Origin: Phytoactinopolyspora limicola
GTDB taxonomy: Bacteria; Actinomycetota; Actinomycetes; Jiangellales; Jiangellaceae
Direction of reading: 5' to 3'
NCBI RefSeq assembly: GCF_011320225.1
Contig: NZ_JAAOEN010000002.1
Coordinates: forward strand, 124,001 to 188,000
Length of the DNA: 64,000 nucleotides
The notes under the pieces were generated by a model. The model was not told the DNA's origin and made no database searches. It was given only the letters and a program-made list of their open reading frames with translations. A program made the translations under genes and the position numbers. This document shows positions 41,741 to 50,987 of the stretch, piece by piece. Numbering within the stretch: the first letter of the stretch is position 1; every line of letters begins with the position of its first letter.

Positions 41741-42609
41741 GCACGCCATCCACCTTGCCGGCCCGGACCGACGGATCGGCCGGAACCTCCGCCCGACGCC
41801 CGAATGCGCTCCGCATCGGCCTGGCCCGCGCGGCCCTGGAGCTGAAGGTCTTCTTCCGCGAAAGCGCGGCCGTGGTGTTCGTCTTCCTGCTCCCCATCGT
41901 CCTGCTCGGGGTGTTCGCGCTGGTCTTCGGCGGCGATGACACCTTGTTCGACGAACGGACCGCCGGCATCGACTTCGCGACCTACTTCACCCCCGGCATG
42001 GCCGCCGCGGGCATCATGATGGTCAGTTTCCAGACACTCGCGGTGGGTATCGCCGCCGAACGCGACGACCGCACGCTCAAGCGGCTCCGTGGCACACCGA
42101 TGCCACCGATGGCGTACTTCATCGGCAAAATCGGCATGGTGTTGGCCGCCGCGGCGCTCCAACTGATCGCACTCCTGGTGGTCGCCGTCGTCGCCTTCGG
42201 GGTGTCGCTGCCGACGGAACCGGCGAAATGGGCGACGTTCGCCTGGGTCTTCCTGCTCGGCACGGCGGCCGGGACCGTGCTCGGCATCGCGTACTCGTCG
42301 GTGCCGAAGTCGGCCAAGAGCGCCGAAGCGCTGGTGGTCGGCCCGCTGCTGGTCCTGCTGTTCATCTCCGGGGTGTTCTTCGTCTTCTCGGACCTGCCGG
42401 AATGGCTACAGACCATCGGAGCGGTCTTCCCGGTGAAATGGCTCGCGCAAGGTATGCGGTCGGCTTTCCTGCCGGATGAGTTCGAGACTGTGGAAGTATC
42501 GGGATCGTGGGAGCACGGCCCAACCATCCTGATCCTGGGCGCTTGGATCGTCCTAGGTCTGATCTTCGCGCTGAGGACGTTCCGGTGGAAACGCCGCGAC
42601 GACGGCTGA
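41737..42609 (+). CDS. ABC-2 type exporter permease
   Basis: A protein of 290 residues, DrrB-like, with six membrane helices (VFVFLLPIVLLGVFALVFGG; IGMVLAAAALQLIALLVVAV). The ABC-2 signature region has MVSFQTLAVGIAAERDDRTLKRLRGTPM. It partners with the ATPase encoded just upstream. The C-terminus overlaps the next gene by about 25 bases. Confidence 0.9.
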   Translation: MSTPSTLPARTDGSAGTSARRPNALRIGLARAALELKVFFRESAAVVFVFLLPIVLLGVFALVFGGDDTLFDERTAGIDFATYFTPGMAAAGIMMVSFQTLAVGIAAERDDRTLKRLRGTPMPPMAYFIGKIGMVLAAAALQLIALLVVAVVAFGVSLPTEPAKWATFAWVFLLGTAAGTVLGIAYSSVPKSAKSAEALVVGPLLVLLFISGVFFVFSDLPEWLQTIGAVFPVKWLAQGMRSAFLPDEFETVEVSGSWEHGPTILILGAWIVLGLIFALRTFRWKRRDDG

Positions 42610-43913
42610 GCCCGTTGGGTGATGGCGGACCGTTGCCGTTCTTCGCGGCAGCGGTCCGGATCATCAAAACCAACCCGAAGGACAACCCCGGAGACGGCCC
42701 CAACTCCAGTAGCAGCGTGGCGGCCTACGACCAATGGTGGGAGCGGATAGAACCGTTCTGGCACGGCTTCTACCTCGGCATCCTGACCTTGGCGGCAATG
42801 ACCACCGCCATCTTCGACCGCGACTCCGGGCAACGGCTGGCCACCCTCGCCCTGCTCGCCACGATGGCCGCCGTCTACGTCGCCTTCGGACGGCACCTGT
42901 ACCAGCGTCCCGGCGGAATTCCGGCGGTCTTCTATTTCACTCTGACGTGGGCATCCTTCTACACGATCTTGGTAGTGAACTCGGGCAACACCACCGTCTT
43001 CTTCCTGCTGTTCGCGCTGTTTCCACAGGTCTGGGCCTATCTGCGGCCTCCGGTGCCGATTCCCGCGTCGATCACGCTGATCGCCGGGCTGACCATCACT
43101 CAGGTCTACGCGACCGGGTGGGGCTGGGAGTCCGCGGCCCGGCACGTTCCCGAGGGCATCATGCAAACCACCCTCGTCCTCCTCGTCGGCTTGCTGATGG
43201 TGGGGGTGGTCAATCAGGCCGAGCGGCGGGCCGAGCTGATCGACGAACTACGGGCGACGCGCGCCGAACTGGCTGAGACCGAACGGGCCCGGGGGATGCT
43301 GGCCGAACGGGAGCGGCTGGCCCGCGAGATCCATGACACCCTCGCACAAGGGTTCACCAGCGTGCTGACGCTCGCCCAGGCGATCGACATCGCGTTGGAA
43401 CGCGATCCCGACCAGGTCCGCTACCGGCTGGAGTTACTGGAGCGCACCGCTCGGGAGAATCTGGCTGAGGCACGAGCACTGGTCCACGCCCTCGCCCCGA
43501 TCGACCTGCAGGGTCAGAGTCTGGTCGAGGCTATTCACCGGGTCGCGGCCCGGTTCGGCGAGGAGACCGGTGTCGCCACAGACGTTGAGGTCGAAGGCGT
43601 GGCGCTGCCTATGACGCTGCATGCCGAGATCGTGCTGCTGCGCACGACGCAGGAGTCGCTGGCCAACATCCGCAAACATGCCGGCGCGTCTCGAGCTCAG
43701 GTGACGGTGTCCTTCGTCGGCGGCAGCGGCATGGTGTCGATGTCGATCACCGACGACGGCACGGGGTTCGATCCCGCCGACCCCAGCGGTGGTTTCGGTC
43801 TTCGTGGCATGCGTTCGAGAGCACAACAGGCCGGGGGCGGGCTCGAGGTGATCAGCGCCCCGGGGGCCGGCACCACCATCCGGGTCCACGTCCCGGCGGA
43901 TACGACCACCTGA
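42585..43913 (+). CDS. NarL-type sensor histidine kinase
   Basis: A protein of 442 residues. About six membrane helices (residues 45-220), then dimerisation/phosphoacceptor HisKA_3 with [20 protein letters not shown] and an HATPase domain with [23 protein letters not shown] and [16 protein letters not shown] at 42585 inside the permease gene, preceded by GAGGACG, gives the best start. It should phosphorylate the response regulator at 44052. The absence of an extracellular sensor domain suggests intramembrane sensing, typical for kinases next to ABC exporters. Confidence 0.9.
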   Translation: METPRRRLSPLGDGGPLPFFAAAVRIIKTNPKDNPGDGPNSSSSVAAYDQWWERIEPFWHGFYLGILTLAAMTTAIFDRDSGQRLATLALLATMAAVYVAFGRHLYQRPGGIPAVFYFTLTWASFYTILVVNSGNTTVFFLLFALFPQVWAYLRPPVPIPASITLIAGLTITQVYATGWGWESAARHVPEGIMQTTLVLLVGLLMVGVVNQAERRAELIDELRATRAELAETERARGMLAERERLAREIHDTLAQGFTSVLTLAQAIDIALERDPDQVRYRLELLERTARENLAEARALVHALAPIDLQGQSLVEAIHRVAARFGEETGVATDVEVEGVALPMTLHAEIVLLRTTQESLANIRKHAGASRAQVTVSFVGGSGMVSMSITDDGTGFDPADPSGGFGLRGMRSRAQQAGGGLEVISAPGAGTTIRVHVPADTTT

Positions 43914-43996
43914 CCCGGCAGCCCGACCGGCCCAGCTGCCCGACCCATCAGCCTGACGGCGCGGCCCGGCAGCCCGACCGGCCCAGCTGCCCGACC
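43914..43996. repeat. Direct 32-base repeat between kinase and regulator genes
   Basis: Copies at 43914-43945 and 43965-43996 (period 51), containing GACCGGCCCAGCTGCCCGAC. Each includes CAGCTG. They occupy the gap of 138 bases between the kinase stop and the response regulator start. Confidence 0.7.
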
Positions 43997-44051
43997 GGCC
44001 CGGCCTGAACCCCGGCACCCTAACCTGACCGGCACGGTAGCCTTGGCTCCC

Positions 44052-44690
44052 GTGCTGCGGCTTCTGCTTGTCGACGACCACCCGGTCGTGCGTACCGGCC
44101 TGGCCGGAATGCTCAGCGCGGAGGACGACTTCCTCGTCGTTGGCGAGGCGGGCGACGGCGACGAGGCGGTTGTGCTGGCCCGCACGCTTGAGCCCGACGT
44201 GGTGCTGATGGATCTTCGGATGCCACGCACCGACGGCGCCGACGCTACCGCTCAGATCCTCGCCGAGCGGCCGCAGACGCGAGTCCTGGTGCTCACCACC
44301 TACGACACCGACGCCGACATCGTCCGCGCGGTCGAGTCGGGGGCCACCGGATATCTACTGAAAGACACACCGCGGGCGCAGTTGGCCGACGCCGTCCGGG
44401 CGGCGGCGCGCGGCGAGACGGTGCTTGCTCCGCCGGTGGCCGCTCGGCTGGTGCACCGCATGCGTGCACCCTCCGCCCCTTCGCTCACGCCTCGAGAGTT
44501 GGAGGTCCTGGCCGCCGTCGCACAGGGCCGGTCCAACGCCGACGTCGGGCGGGAACTTCATATCGGTGCGGCGACGGTGAAGACCCACCTGATCCGGATC
44601 TTCGCGAAGCTCGGCGTCGACGACCGCACGGCGGCGGTCACCAAGGCGTACGCGCTCGGGATCCTGCCGACCCCGGGGGCGGAACCATGA
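44052..44690 (+). CDS. NarL/FixJ-type response regulator
   Basis: A protein of 212 residues. Receiver domain with acidic pocket LLVDDHPVV, phosphoacceptor Asp54 ([12 protein letters not shown]), Thr in VLTTYD and Lys in LLKDTPR; C-terminal LuxR HTH ([37 protein letters not shown]). Partner of the kinase 138 bases upstream. Start at GTG 44052; a TTG three codons earlier is possible. Likely regulates the ABC exporter operon and perhaps the Nudix gene, with which it overlaps by four bases. Confidence 0.93.
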   Translation: MLRLLLVDDHPVVRTGLAGMLSAEDDFLVVGEAGDGDEAVVLARTLEPDVVLMDLRMPRTDGADATAQILAERPQTRVLVLTTYDTDADIVRAVESGATGYLLKDTPRAQLADAVRAAARGETVLAPPVAARLVHRMRAPSAPSLTPRELEVLAAVAQGRSNADVGRELHIGAATVKTHLIRIFAKLGVDDRTAAVTKAYALGILPTPGAEP

Positions 44691-45166
44691 GTGGCAACCG
44701 TAGTGCCGGGCTTCTTCTGTTCCGCCGGACCAGCGGCGAGCTCGAAGTGCTTCTGGGGCATATGGGCGGACCATTCTGGGCCCGCCGGGACGAGGCTGCT
44801 TGGTCGGTTATCAAGGGAGAACACCAGGCCGACGAAGAACCTCTGGCCGCAGCTCGACGCGAGTTCCAGGAGGAACTCGGCGTGCCGCCACCCGAGGTTC
44901 CCCACACCGCGCTGGTCGATCTCGGCAGTGTCCGTCAGTCCGGTGGCAAAACGGTTGCGGTCTGGGCGGTCGAAGCGGACCTCGATCCCAGCTCGATCGT
45001 GCCGGGCACGTTCGAGCTCGAATGGCCGCGTGGCTCCGGGCGGCTGCAGCGATTCCCGGAGATCGACCGGGTGGCCTGGTTCCGCCTCGACACCGCCGCC
45101 ACGAAGATCGTCAAGGGTCAAGCCGCCTTTCTCGGCCGGCTCCGGGACCGGGTGGACACCCCGTGA
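44687..45166 (+). CDS. NUDIX hydrolase
   Basis: A protein of 159 residues. The Nudix box is GEHQADEEPLAAARREFQEE plus LGV (residues 44-66), with the REFQEELG core that binds magnesium. The neighbouring FWARRDEAAWSVIKGE motif is typical of predicted NTP/NDP-sugar or diadenosine-type pyrophosphohydrolases. It should cleave a nucleoside diphosphate linked to another group. Translationally coupled to the response regulator (ATGA). Confidence 0.9.
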   Translation: MSGNRSAGLLLFRRTSGELEVLLGHMGGPFWARRDEAAWSVIKGEHQADEEPLAAARREFQEELGVPPPEVPHTALVDLGSVRQSGGKTVAVWAVEADLDPSSIVPGTFELEWPRGSGRLQRFPEIDRVAWFRLDTAATKIVKGQAAFLGRLRDRVDTP

Positions 45167-45267
45167 GCCCTGAACGCGGTGGTGCGCCCCCGCACGTGAC
45201 GGCCCAACCATCCGTGACCGAATAGTCCGTACACTTGGCTCGGCAGCACTACCCGAGGGGACCACGC

Positions 45268-45801
45268 ATGACCAACGACGCCTGGCATTCCATGCGTGCC
45301 TCCGACGCCGATCGCGAGCGGGCTTCCGACGTCGTCAAGGCCGCCGTCACCGAAGGCCGGATCAGCTGGGACGAACACCATGCCAGGCTGCGGCAAGTGC
45401 TCAACGCCCGTACGTACGCCGAGCTGAACCACGCTGTCCGCGACCTCCCCACTGGTGTGACACCACAGCCTGCGGCGGGCCCGCCGGCTGTGCCGCACGG
45501 ATACCCGGCGGCTCCCGGTCAGGTCCCGCCGTATGGATATCCGCCGGTGCGCCGGCCAACCAACAGCTTGGCAATGGCGTCGGCGGTGCTGGGCGGCCTG
45601 GGTTTCGTCACCGGTCTGAGTTCCGTCGCGGCGATCGTCACCGGGCACATGGCTCTGAACCGGATCAAGCGGACCGGTGAGGAGGGCCGTGGGCTCGCCG
45701 TCGCCGGACTGGCCATGGGATACACGGTCGCGTTGGGCGGCTTGCTGCTCATGCTCTTCTTCTTCGGGGTGGTCTTCGTCGGGTCCGGCTTTTACCTCTA
45801 A
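45268..45801 (+). CDS. DUF1707/DUF4190 membrane protein
   Basis: A protein of 177 residues. Residues 8-60 form the DUF1707 domain (RASDADRERASDVVKAAVTE; WDEHHARLRQVLNARTYAEL), a short helical domain common in actinobacterial membrane proteins; a Pro/Gly/Tyr-rich linker follows, then two membrane helices of the DUF4190 type (AVLGGLGFVTGLSSVAAIVT; GLAMGYTVALGGLLLML). ATG after GAGGGG. Function unknown; ends at a 64-base palindrome. Confidence 0.85.
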   Translation: MTNDAWHSMRASDADRERASDVVKAAVTEGRISWDEHHARLRQVLNARTYAELNHAVRDLPTGVTPQPAAGPPAVPHGYPAAPGQVPPYGYPPVRRPTNSLAMASAVLGGLGFVTGLSSVAAIVTGHMALNRIKRTGEEGRGLAVAGLAMGYTVALGGLLLMLFFFGVVFVGSGFYL

Positions 45802-45810
45802 CCGCCCCCT

Positions 45811-45874
45811 CTCCCCATGATCATTGGCCTTTGACTACCGGATCCGGTAGTCAAAGGCCAATGATCATGGGGAG
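45811..45874. terminator. 64-base perfect palindrome between convergent genes
   Basis: Two 32-base arms without a loop, centred on GGATCC at 45840-45845. Core TGATCATTGGCCTTTGACTA nearly equals that of the hairpin at 8044. It lies 9 bases after the DUF1707 stop and 24 bases before the stop of the convergent DoxX gene; a strong bidirectional terminator. Confidence 0.8.
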
Positions 45875-45898
45875 GGGCGAGCGGGTGGGCTATCGGGG

Positions 45899-46471
45899 TC
45901 ACACGAGCCAGGGGTTCTTCTTCACGATCGGCAACCTCGCCCAGACCTTGCCGAGCCCGAGAACTCGACCGGCGCCTGCCAGGGCCAGCGCCACCACCAG
46001 CAGGATCTCGATGATGTACGTGTCCATGAACGGGTTGTTGGTCAGCGGCAATGCGGCCATGTACATCAGGATCAACAGAGCCGAACCCGTGACCGCGGCG
46101 ATGCGCATCCCGATGCCCAGGATCAGCGCCAGACCGATGCCCAGCAGACCGATCATGAACAGCCAGTCCGCCCAGGCTTGTCCGGCCATCCCGGTGAAGA
46201 AACCCTCGAACGGGCCGTCGACGTTGCCGAGAAACCCTGCGGTGGGGGTTCCGCCGTCGATCCACGCGTTCTCGGCCGGAGTGGCGTAACCGAGACCGAA
46301 CGTCTTGTCGAGGAACGCCCAGAGGAACGTCCAGCCGAGAGCGAATCGCAGCGCGGCCAGCACGTAGCCGAGGATGCCGGGGCGGCCGCCGGCGACAGCC
46401 GTCGCCTGCGTGGTCTGGATGGTGTCAGGCCCGGTGGTGTCCGGAGCCACCTTCTTCGCTGGACGAAACAT
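45899..46471 (-). CDS. DoxX-family membrane protein
   Basis: A protein of 190 residues. Four membrane helices (YVLAALRFALGWTFLWAFLD; WLFMIGLLGIGLALILGIGM) match the DoxX/DoxD family (thiosulfate:quinone oxidoreductase-like or oxidative-stress membrane proteins). The start at 46471 is 6 bases after AGGAGGT. It lies at the edge of the hypoxia island; a DosR-like palindrome is 101 bases upstream. Family function in actinomycetes is not settled. Confidence 0.88.
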   Translation of the reverse strand: MFRPAKKVAPDTTGPDTIQTTQATAVAGGRPGILGYVLAALRFALGWTFLWAFLDKTFGLGYATPAENAWIDGGTPTAGFLGNVDGPFEGFFTGMAGQAWADWLFMIGLLGIGLALILGIGMRIAAVTGSALLILMYMAALPLTNNPFMDTYIIEILLVVALALAGAGRVLGLGKVWARLPIVKKNPWLV

Positions 46472-46571
46472 CGCCCTACCTCCTAGTCGTGTGATCACCG
46501 GAACTTCCGGGTCATCTCCACTAAACCTTGGGAACAACCTGCTGCGATGCGGTCGATGGTCTCCACTGCCT

Positions 46572-46585
46572 AGGACGTTGGTCCC
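46572..46585. promoter_or_regulatory. Possible DosR-like box upstream of doxX
   Basis: AGGACGTTGGTCCC has the dyad GGAC-4-GTCC seen in DosR consensus boxes. It is 101 bases upstream of the DoxX start. Weaker match than the boxes at 47141 and 58792. Confidence 0.35.
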
Positions 46586-46614
46586 ATCCGCGGAGGGCAT
46601 CAAGACCGGCCTCA

Positions 46615-47049
46615 TCACAGCGCGGAGACGTTATGGCGGATCCGCCGGCCCCGGATGAGGTCCGGCACGATCCGCAAGTAGTACGGGCGATGGCCCAACG
46701 CCCACGGCGTGATGCGCAGTTCGGCCAGCCGGCGCCGCTCGGCTTCGTCGCCGACCGCCTCGGCGCGGCCGACCACGACGACGGACCAGCCGGTCATGCC
46801 CTGCTCGTCGTACTCGTCGCACTCGAACGCGACGATGGCCGACCGCGCCGCCAGGGCCAGCTTGGACCCCATACCGATCCGGATCACCACGTCCTCGCCA
46901 TCGAGGCCGAAGTTCACCGGCTGAATAGCCGGCAGCGCACCCTCGGTAAAGACGAGCCGGCCGACCGGCACGGTCGCCATCAGTGCCAAGCACTCGTCCC
47001 GGCCGAGCACGTCCAGCCCGACCGGCTCTGTCTCGAAAGTTCTGTCCAC
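46615..47049 (-). CDS. Pyridoxamine 5'-phosphate oxidase-like flavin protein
   Basis: A protein of 144 residues with the split-barrel fold: LGRDECLALMATVPVGRLVF near the N-terminus, IQPVNFGLDGEDVVIR and WSVVVVGRAEAVGDEAE. Such proteins bind FMN or F420 and some are in the mycobacterial DosR regulon. GTG start at 47047-47049. It is divergent from the USP-CtpF-DevR operon, with a DosR-like box in the 225-base gap, so both directions may be induced by hypoxia. Substrate unknown. Confidence 0.88.
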   Translation of the reverse strand: MDRTFETEPVGLDVLGRDECLALMATVPVGRLVFTEGALPAIQPVNFGLDGEDVVIRIGMGSKLALAARSAIVAFECDEYDEQGMTGWSVVVVGRAEAVGDEAERRRLAELRITPWALGHRPYYLRIVPDLIRGRRIRHNVSAL

Positions 47050-47140
47050 GGACCCAGCATGCGCCGCCCACCACGTCCGCTAGCAGTGCCGAACGTCCTG
47101 ACAAGGGGAGCCACCAGGGCATCTCGTCACCGGGCCGGAT

Positions 47141-47154
47141 GGCCCGAAGGTCCC
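47141..47154. promoter_or_regulatory. DosR/DevR-like binding box
   Basis: GGCCCGAAGGTCCC, whose complement GGGACCTTCGGGCC closely follows the mycobacterial DosR pattern GGGACTTTxGxCCC. It lies in the divergent gap between the PPOX-like gene (92 bases away) and the USP-CtpF-DevR operon (121 bases away). A related site is at 58792. Confidence 0.65.
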
Positions 47155-47274
47155 TTGGTGGAAGGACCGATGCCGCTAGATGACACCGCCGGTTCCCGGG
47201 TAGGAACGAAGTAGGCGCCCAACAGGTGGCGCCACGGAGTCATCTTGGCTCCGTTCACGCAGGAAGGAATCACC

Positions 47275-48201
47275 ATGGGACGCATAGTGGTAGGGGTCGA
47301 CGGCTCCCGCGACAGCGAAGCAGCACTGTTCTGGGCCGCCGAGGAGGCCCGGCTTCGGGGCGACACGCTCGCGATCCTCTACGCCGTACACACACCCGTG
47401 ACCGCCGTGCCATTCGGTGGCACTGCCGTGCTTCCACCAACGGAGGAACTCAAGAGCTACGGGGCGAACCTGCTGGACGTCGCTGCAACGATGGTGCGGC
47501 GCGGCGCGGCTGACGCCGGAACCGACGCTGACGCCGAACCCGACGACGTGCAGGTGACCACCGAACTGGTCGTTCAGCCTCCGGTCATGGCCCTGCTGGC
47601 CGCGGCAAAGGAGGCCGACCTCGTTGTGCTCGGTAGCCGCGGCCTGGGCACCGTCGGGTCGGCCTTCCTCGGCTCCGTGAGCACCCGGGTGGCCAGCCGG
47701 GCCGACTGCCCGACCATCGTCGTCCCGGTCGAACACGCTGAGTACCGACGCGGCGGGTCCGTGGTTGTTGGTGTCGACGGAGATGAGAGCGACGCCGCCT
47801 TCAGGTTCGCCGTGGCCGAGGCCGAACGCCGGGGCACCACCGTCGAGGTAGTCCACACCTATTGGCTGCCGATGGTGGCCATGCCGATCGAGGGCGCCAA
47901 CATCACCGGCACGTCCGCAACCTACGGCCATGAGACCGCTGAAGAGCGGCTGCAGGCGTTCATGGACCGCAACCAGCATGTCGTGCCGGACACGGTGACC
48001 GTGAAGACCCAGGTCGTGCTCGGCGACGCCGCCGAGGTGCTGGGGCGGATGAGCGAGGACGCCGCGTTGGTGGTGGTCGGCTCGCGCGGACGTGGACCGT
48101 TGCGCGGCATGCTCCTCGGTTCGGTCAGTCAGCGCCTTCTGCATCGTGTCCACGGACCGGTGGCCGTCGTCCACGACGTCGCCGACCCCGACACACCATG
48201 A
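47275..48201 (+). CDS. Tandem universal stress protein
   Basis: A protein of 308 residues with two USP domains (GRIVVGVDGSRDSEAAL at 2-18 and SVVVGVDGDESDAAF at about 161). Each carries the ATP-binding motif (LGSRGLGTVGSAFLGSVS; VGSRGRGPLRGMLLGSVS). Tandem USPs of this kind are hallmark DosR-regulon proteins in mycobacteria. Start at 47275 after GGAAGGAATCACC. Overlaps the P-type ATPase by four bases and is preceded by a DosR-like box. Likely binds ATP in dormancy adaptation. Confidence 0.92.
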   Translation: MGRIVVGVDGSRDSEAALFWAAEEARLRGDTLAILYAVHTPVTAVPFGGTAVLPPTEELKSYGANLLDVAATMVRRGAADAGTDADAEPDDVQVTTELVVQPPVMALLAAAKEADLVVLGSRGLGTVGSAFLGSVSTRVASRADCPTIVVPVEHAEYRRGGSVVVGVDGDESDAAFRFAVAEAERRGTTVEVVHTYWLPMVAMPIEGANITGTSATYGHETAEERLQAFMDRNQHVVPDTVTVKTQVVLGDAAEVLGRMSEDAALVVVGSRGRGPLRGMLLGSVSQRLLHRVHGPVAVVHDVADPDTP

Positions 48202-50987
48202 CCGCCCCGGCGTCTGCTCCGGCGCTGGAGCCGGCACCGGAGCGGCGCCACCACGCGTTGCCGGCCCATGAGGTCTTCCTGCTGTTCGAGACCGACCACG
48301 AGCGTGGCCTCGACGACAACACCGCCCGCGAGCGCCTGCACCGGCTCGGTCCGAACGTGCTCCCTCGGCTCGACCGGCGGGGGCCACTCACCCGGCTGCT
48401 TCTCCAGTTCCATCATCCGCTGATCTACGTGCTGCTCGCCGCTGCCGCGGCCACTACGGCGATCGGCGAAGTGGTCGATGCCGGTGTCATCCTCGGGGTG
48501 GTGCTGCTCAACGCCGCCATCGGCTATCTGCAAGAGTCCCGGGCCGAGCGTGCCCTCGACGCCTTGGTCGCCATGGTCCGGACGGAAGCGACGGTAGTTC
48601 GCGCAGGCCGCCGCTTCCGGATCCCGTCGGAACGGATCGTCCCGGGCGACGTCGTGGTGCTGGAGACCGGCGACAAGGTGCCTGCCGACATTCGGCTGGC
48701 CGCCACCAGTGAGTTGGGCATCGACGAGTCGGCTCTCACCGGCGAGTCGGTGCCCGTGCGTAAGGAACCGGTGCATCTACCCGCGGACACCGCTCTGGCC
48801 GACCGGACCAACATGGCCTATTCCAGCAGCCTGGTCAGCCATGGTCGAGGCCGCGGAGTCGTGGTGGCTACCGGTGCCGCCACGGAGATCGGCACGATCC
48901 ATCGGTTGGTTGGTGAGGCCAAGAGCCTACAGACGCCGCTGACGCGCAAGATCGGCCGATTCAGCCGCGTCCTCACCGCCGCGATTCTGGTCCTTGCCGC
49001 GCTGACGTTTGCGCTCGGCTTGGCCCGAGGGGAAGACGCCGGGTACATGTTGACCGCGGCGGTCGCCCTGGCCGTGGGGGCGATCCCTGAGGGCCTGCCG
49101 GCCGTGGTGACCATTACGCTCGCCATCGGCGTCGCCCGCATGGCCCGACGACGGGCGATCATCCGCAAGCTCCCGGCGGTTGAGACGCTGGGCAGCACGA
49201 CGGTCATCGGCACCGACAAGACCGGTACGCTCACCGCCAACGAGATGACGGTCACCACCGTCGTCGCCGGGGGCGTCACGTATTCGATCTCCGGTACCGG
49301 GTATCACCCAACCGGCGCGTTGACCGTGGACGGTGGCGCTGGGCCGGACGACGTCGCCCAGGTCAGCCTGGAACGCCATCCCGTCCTCGCGGAGTGTCTG
49401 CTGGCCGGCGCTCTGTGCAACGACGCCCGCTTGGAGTCCATAGATGGCCACTGGAGCGTCGCCGGCGACCCCACCGAGGCAGCGTTGCTGGTGGTGGCCA
49501 CGAAGGCAGGTCTCGACTACGCCGACCTCCGGCAGCGATATCCGCGCCTGGGCGCCGTACCCTTCGACTCGGCTCGCGGCTACATGATCACTACCCACCG
49601 TAGTCCGGACGGTGGCACCGTGACCTACCTCAAGGGTGCGGTGGAACGGGTGCTGGCCATCGCCGACGACCAACTCGATGCGTCCGGCCACCTCGTCCCG
49701 GTCGACGCCGATGCCATCCATCGGCACACCGACCAGCTCGCGGCGTCCGCGCTACGGGTTCTCGCGTTCGCCCGCGTCGAGCTGCCGGGCTCGGAACCCA
49801 GGTTCTCGGATGGCGAATCTCCCGACAGCACCCTGGTGAACGCCCGGGTGACCGTGCTCGGCCTGCAAGCGATGTTCGATCCACCACGGCCGGACGCGAT
49901 CGACGCGGTAGCTACCTGTCAGCGCGCCGGCATCGAGGTCAAGATGATCACCGGGGATCACGCCGCGACCGCCCGGGCCATCGCCGAGCGGTTCGGTCTG
50001 ACCGCCCACGAAGGCGGCCCGCCGTCCATCGTCACGGGGCGCGAGCTGCACGACTGCCCGCCGGGCGAGCTGGACCACCTCGTCGAGCGCACCACGGTGT
50101 TCGCCCGGGTCACTCCGGAGCAGAAGCTGCGTTTGGTGGAGAGCATGCAGCGGTGCGGACACGTCGTCGCCATGACCGGCGACGGGGTGAACGACGCCCC
50201 GGCGCTGCGTCGCGCGGACATCGGCGTCGCCATGGGCCTGGGCGGGACGGAGGTGGCCAAAGAGGCCGCCGACATGGTACTCACCGACGACGACTTCGCC
50301 TCGATCGAGGCGGCCGTCGAGGAAGGGCGCGGGGTCTTCGACAACCTGCGCAAATTCATCACCTTCACCCTGCCCACCAGCATGGGACAGGGACTGGTCG
50401 TGCTCGCCGCCATCGTGCTCGCCACCCAGCTGCCGATCCTTCCGGTCCAGATCCTCTGGGTGAACATGATCACGGCGGTGGCTCTCGGGCTGGTGCTGGC
50501 TTTCGAGCCGCTGGAACCCGGCATCATGCGGCGGGCACCGATCCCTCCGTCGCGCCCCCTGCTCACCGGCGATCTCGTCGGCCGGATCGTGTTGGTCTCA
50601 GTGGTGATGCTGATCGGCGCCTTCTGGCTGTTCCACCTCGAACTCGACCGCGGGGCCTCGATCGATGAGGCGCGCACCGTCGCGGTCAACGTGTTCATGC
50701 TCGTCCAGGCCGCCTACCTGCTGAGTTGCCGGTCGCTTGAGCGGTCGTTCGTGCGGGTGGGGGTGTTCAGCAATCCGTGGATCGGCGTCGGCATCGCATC
50801 CATGCTGGCACTTCAGATGGCCTTCACCTATCTGCCATGGATGAACGGGTTGTTCCACAGCGCCCCGATCGGCGCCGATGCCTGGGGACGCGCCCTGGCC
50901 GTCGCCGTCGTCGCCTACATGGTGGTCGGTACGGAGAAAACCGTCCGTCGAATCCTTACTCGATCCCCTCTGCCGGAGGTCCGATGA
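48198..50987 (+). CDS. ctpF: Cation-transporting P-type ATPase, CtpF-like (type II)
   Basis: A protein of 929 residues. Phosphorylation motif Asp340 in GTDKTGTLTANEM, actuator TGES in DESALTGESVPVRK, the M4 segment VGAIPEGLPAVVTIT characteristic of Ca/Na/H-pumping type II ATPases, hinge MTGDGVNDAPALRRADIGVAMG, and ten membrane helices including a cation-transporting C-terminal block. Mycobacterium tuberculosis CtpF is a member of the DosR regulon, consistent with the position between a USP gene and devR. Transported ion (calcium or another cation) is not decided. ATGA overlaps on both sides. Confidence 0.9.
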   Translation: MTAPASAPALEPAPERRHHALPAHEVFLLFETDHERGLDDNTARERLHRLGPNVLPRLDRRGPLTRLLLQFHHPLIYVLLAAAAATTAIGEVVDAGVILGVVLLNAAIGYLQESRAERALDALVAMVRTEATVVRAGRRFRIPSERIVPGDVVVLETGDKVPADIRLAATSELGIDESALTGESVPVRKEPVHLPADTALADRTNMAYSSSLVSHGRGRGVVVATGAATEIGTIHRLVGEAKSLQTPLTRKIGRFSRVLTAAILVLAALTFALGLARGEDAGYMLTAAVALAVGAIPEGLPAVVTITLAIGVARMARRRAIIRKLPAVETLGSTTVIGTDKTGTLTANEMTVTTVVAGGVTYSISGTGYHPTGALTVDGGAGPDDVAQVSLERHPVLAECLLAGALCNDARLESIDGHWSVAGDPTEAALLVVATKAGLDYADLRQRYPRLGAVPFDSARGYMITTHRSPDGGTVTYLKGAVERVLAIADDQLDASGHLVPVDADAIHRHTDQLAASALRVLAFARVELPGSEPRFSDGESPDSTLVNARVTVLGLQAMFDPPRPDAIDAVATCQRAGIEVKMITGDHAATARAIAERFGLTAHEGGPPSIVTGRELHDCPPGELDHLVERTTVFARVTPEQKLRLVESMQRCGHVVAMTGDGVNDAPALRRADIGVAMGLGGTEVAKEAADMVLTDDDFASIEAAVEEGRGVFDNLRKFITFTLPTSMGQGLVVLAAIVLATQLPILPVQILWVNMITAVALGLVLAFEPLEPGIMRRAPIPPSRPLLTGDLVGRIVLVSVVMLIGAFWLFHLELDRGASIDEARTVAVNVFMLVQAAYLLSCRSLERSFVRVGVFSNPWIGVGIASMLALQMAFTYLPWMNGLFHSAPIGADAWGRALAVAVVAYMVVGTEKTVRRILTRSPLPEVR

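Noticed and set aside
41982-43166. Open frame of 394 codons on the minus strand, and another at 47176-48387
   Set aside because: Both are antisense to well-supported genes (permease/kinase and USP) and show no domain; typical of high-GC DNA.
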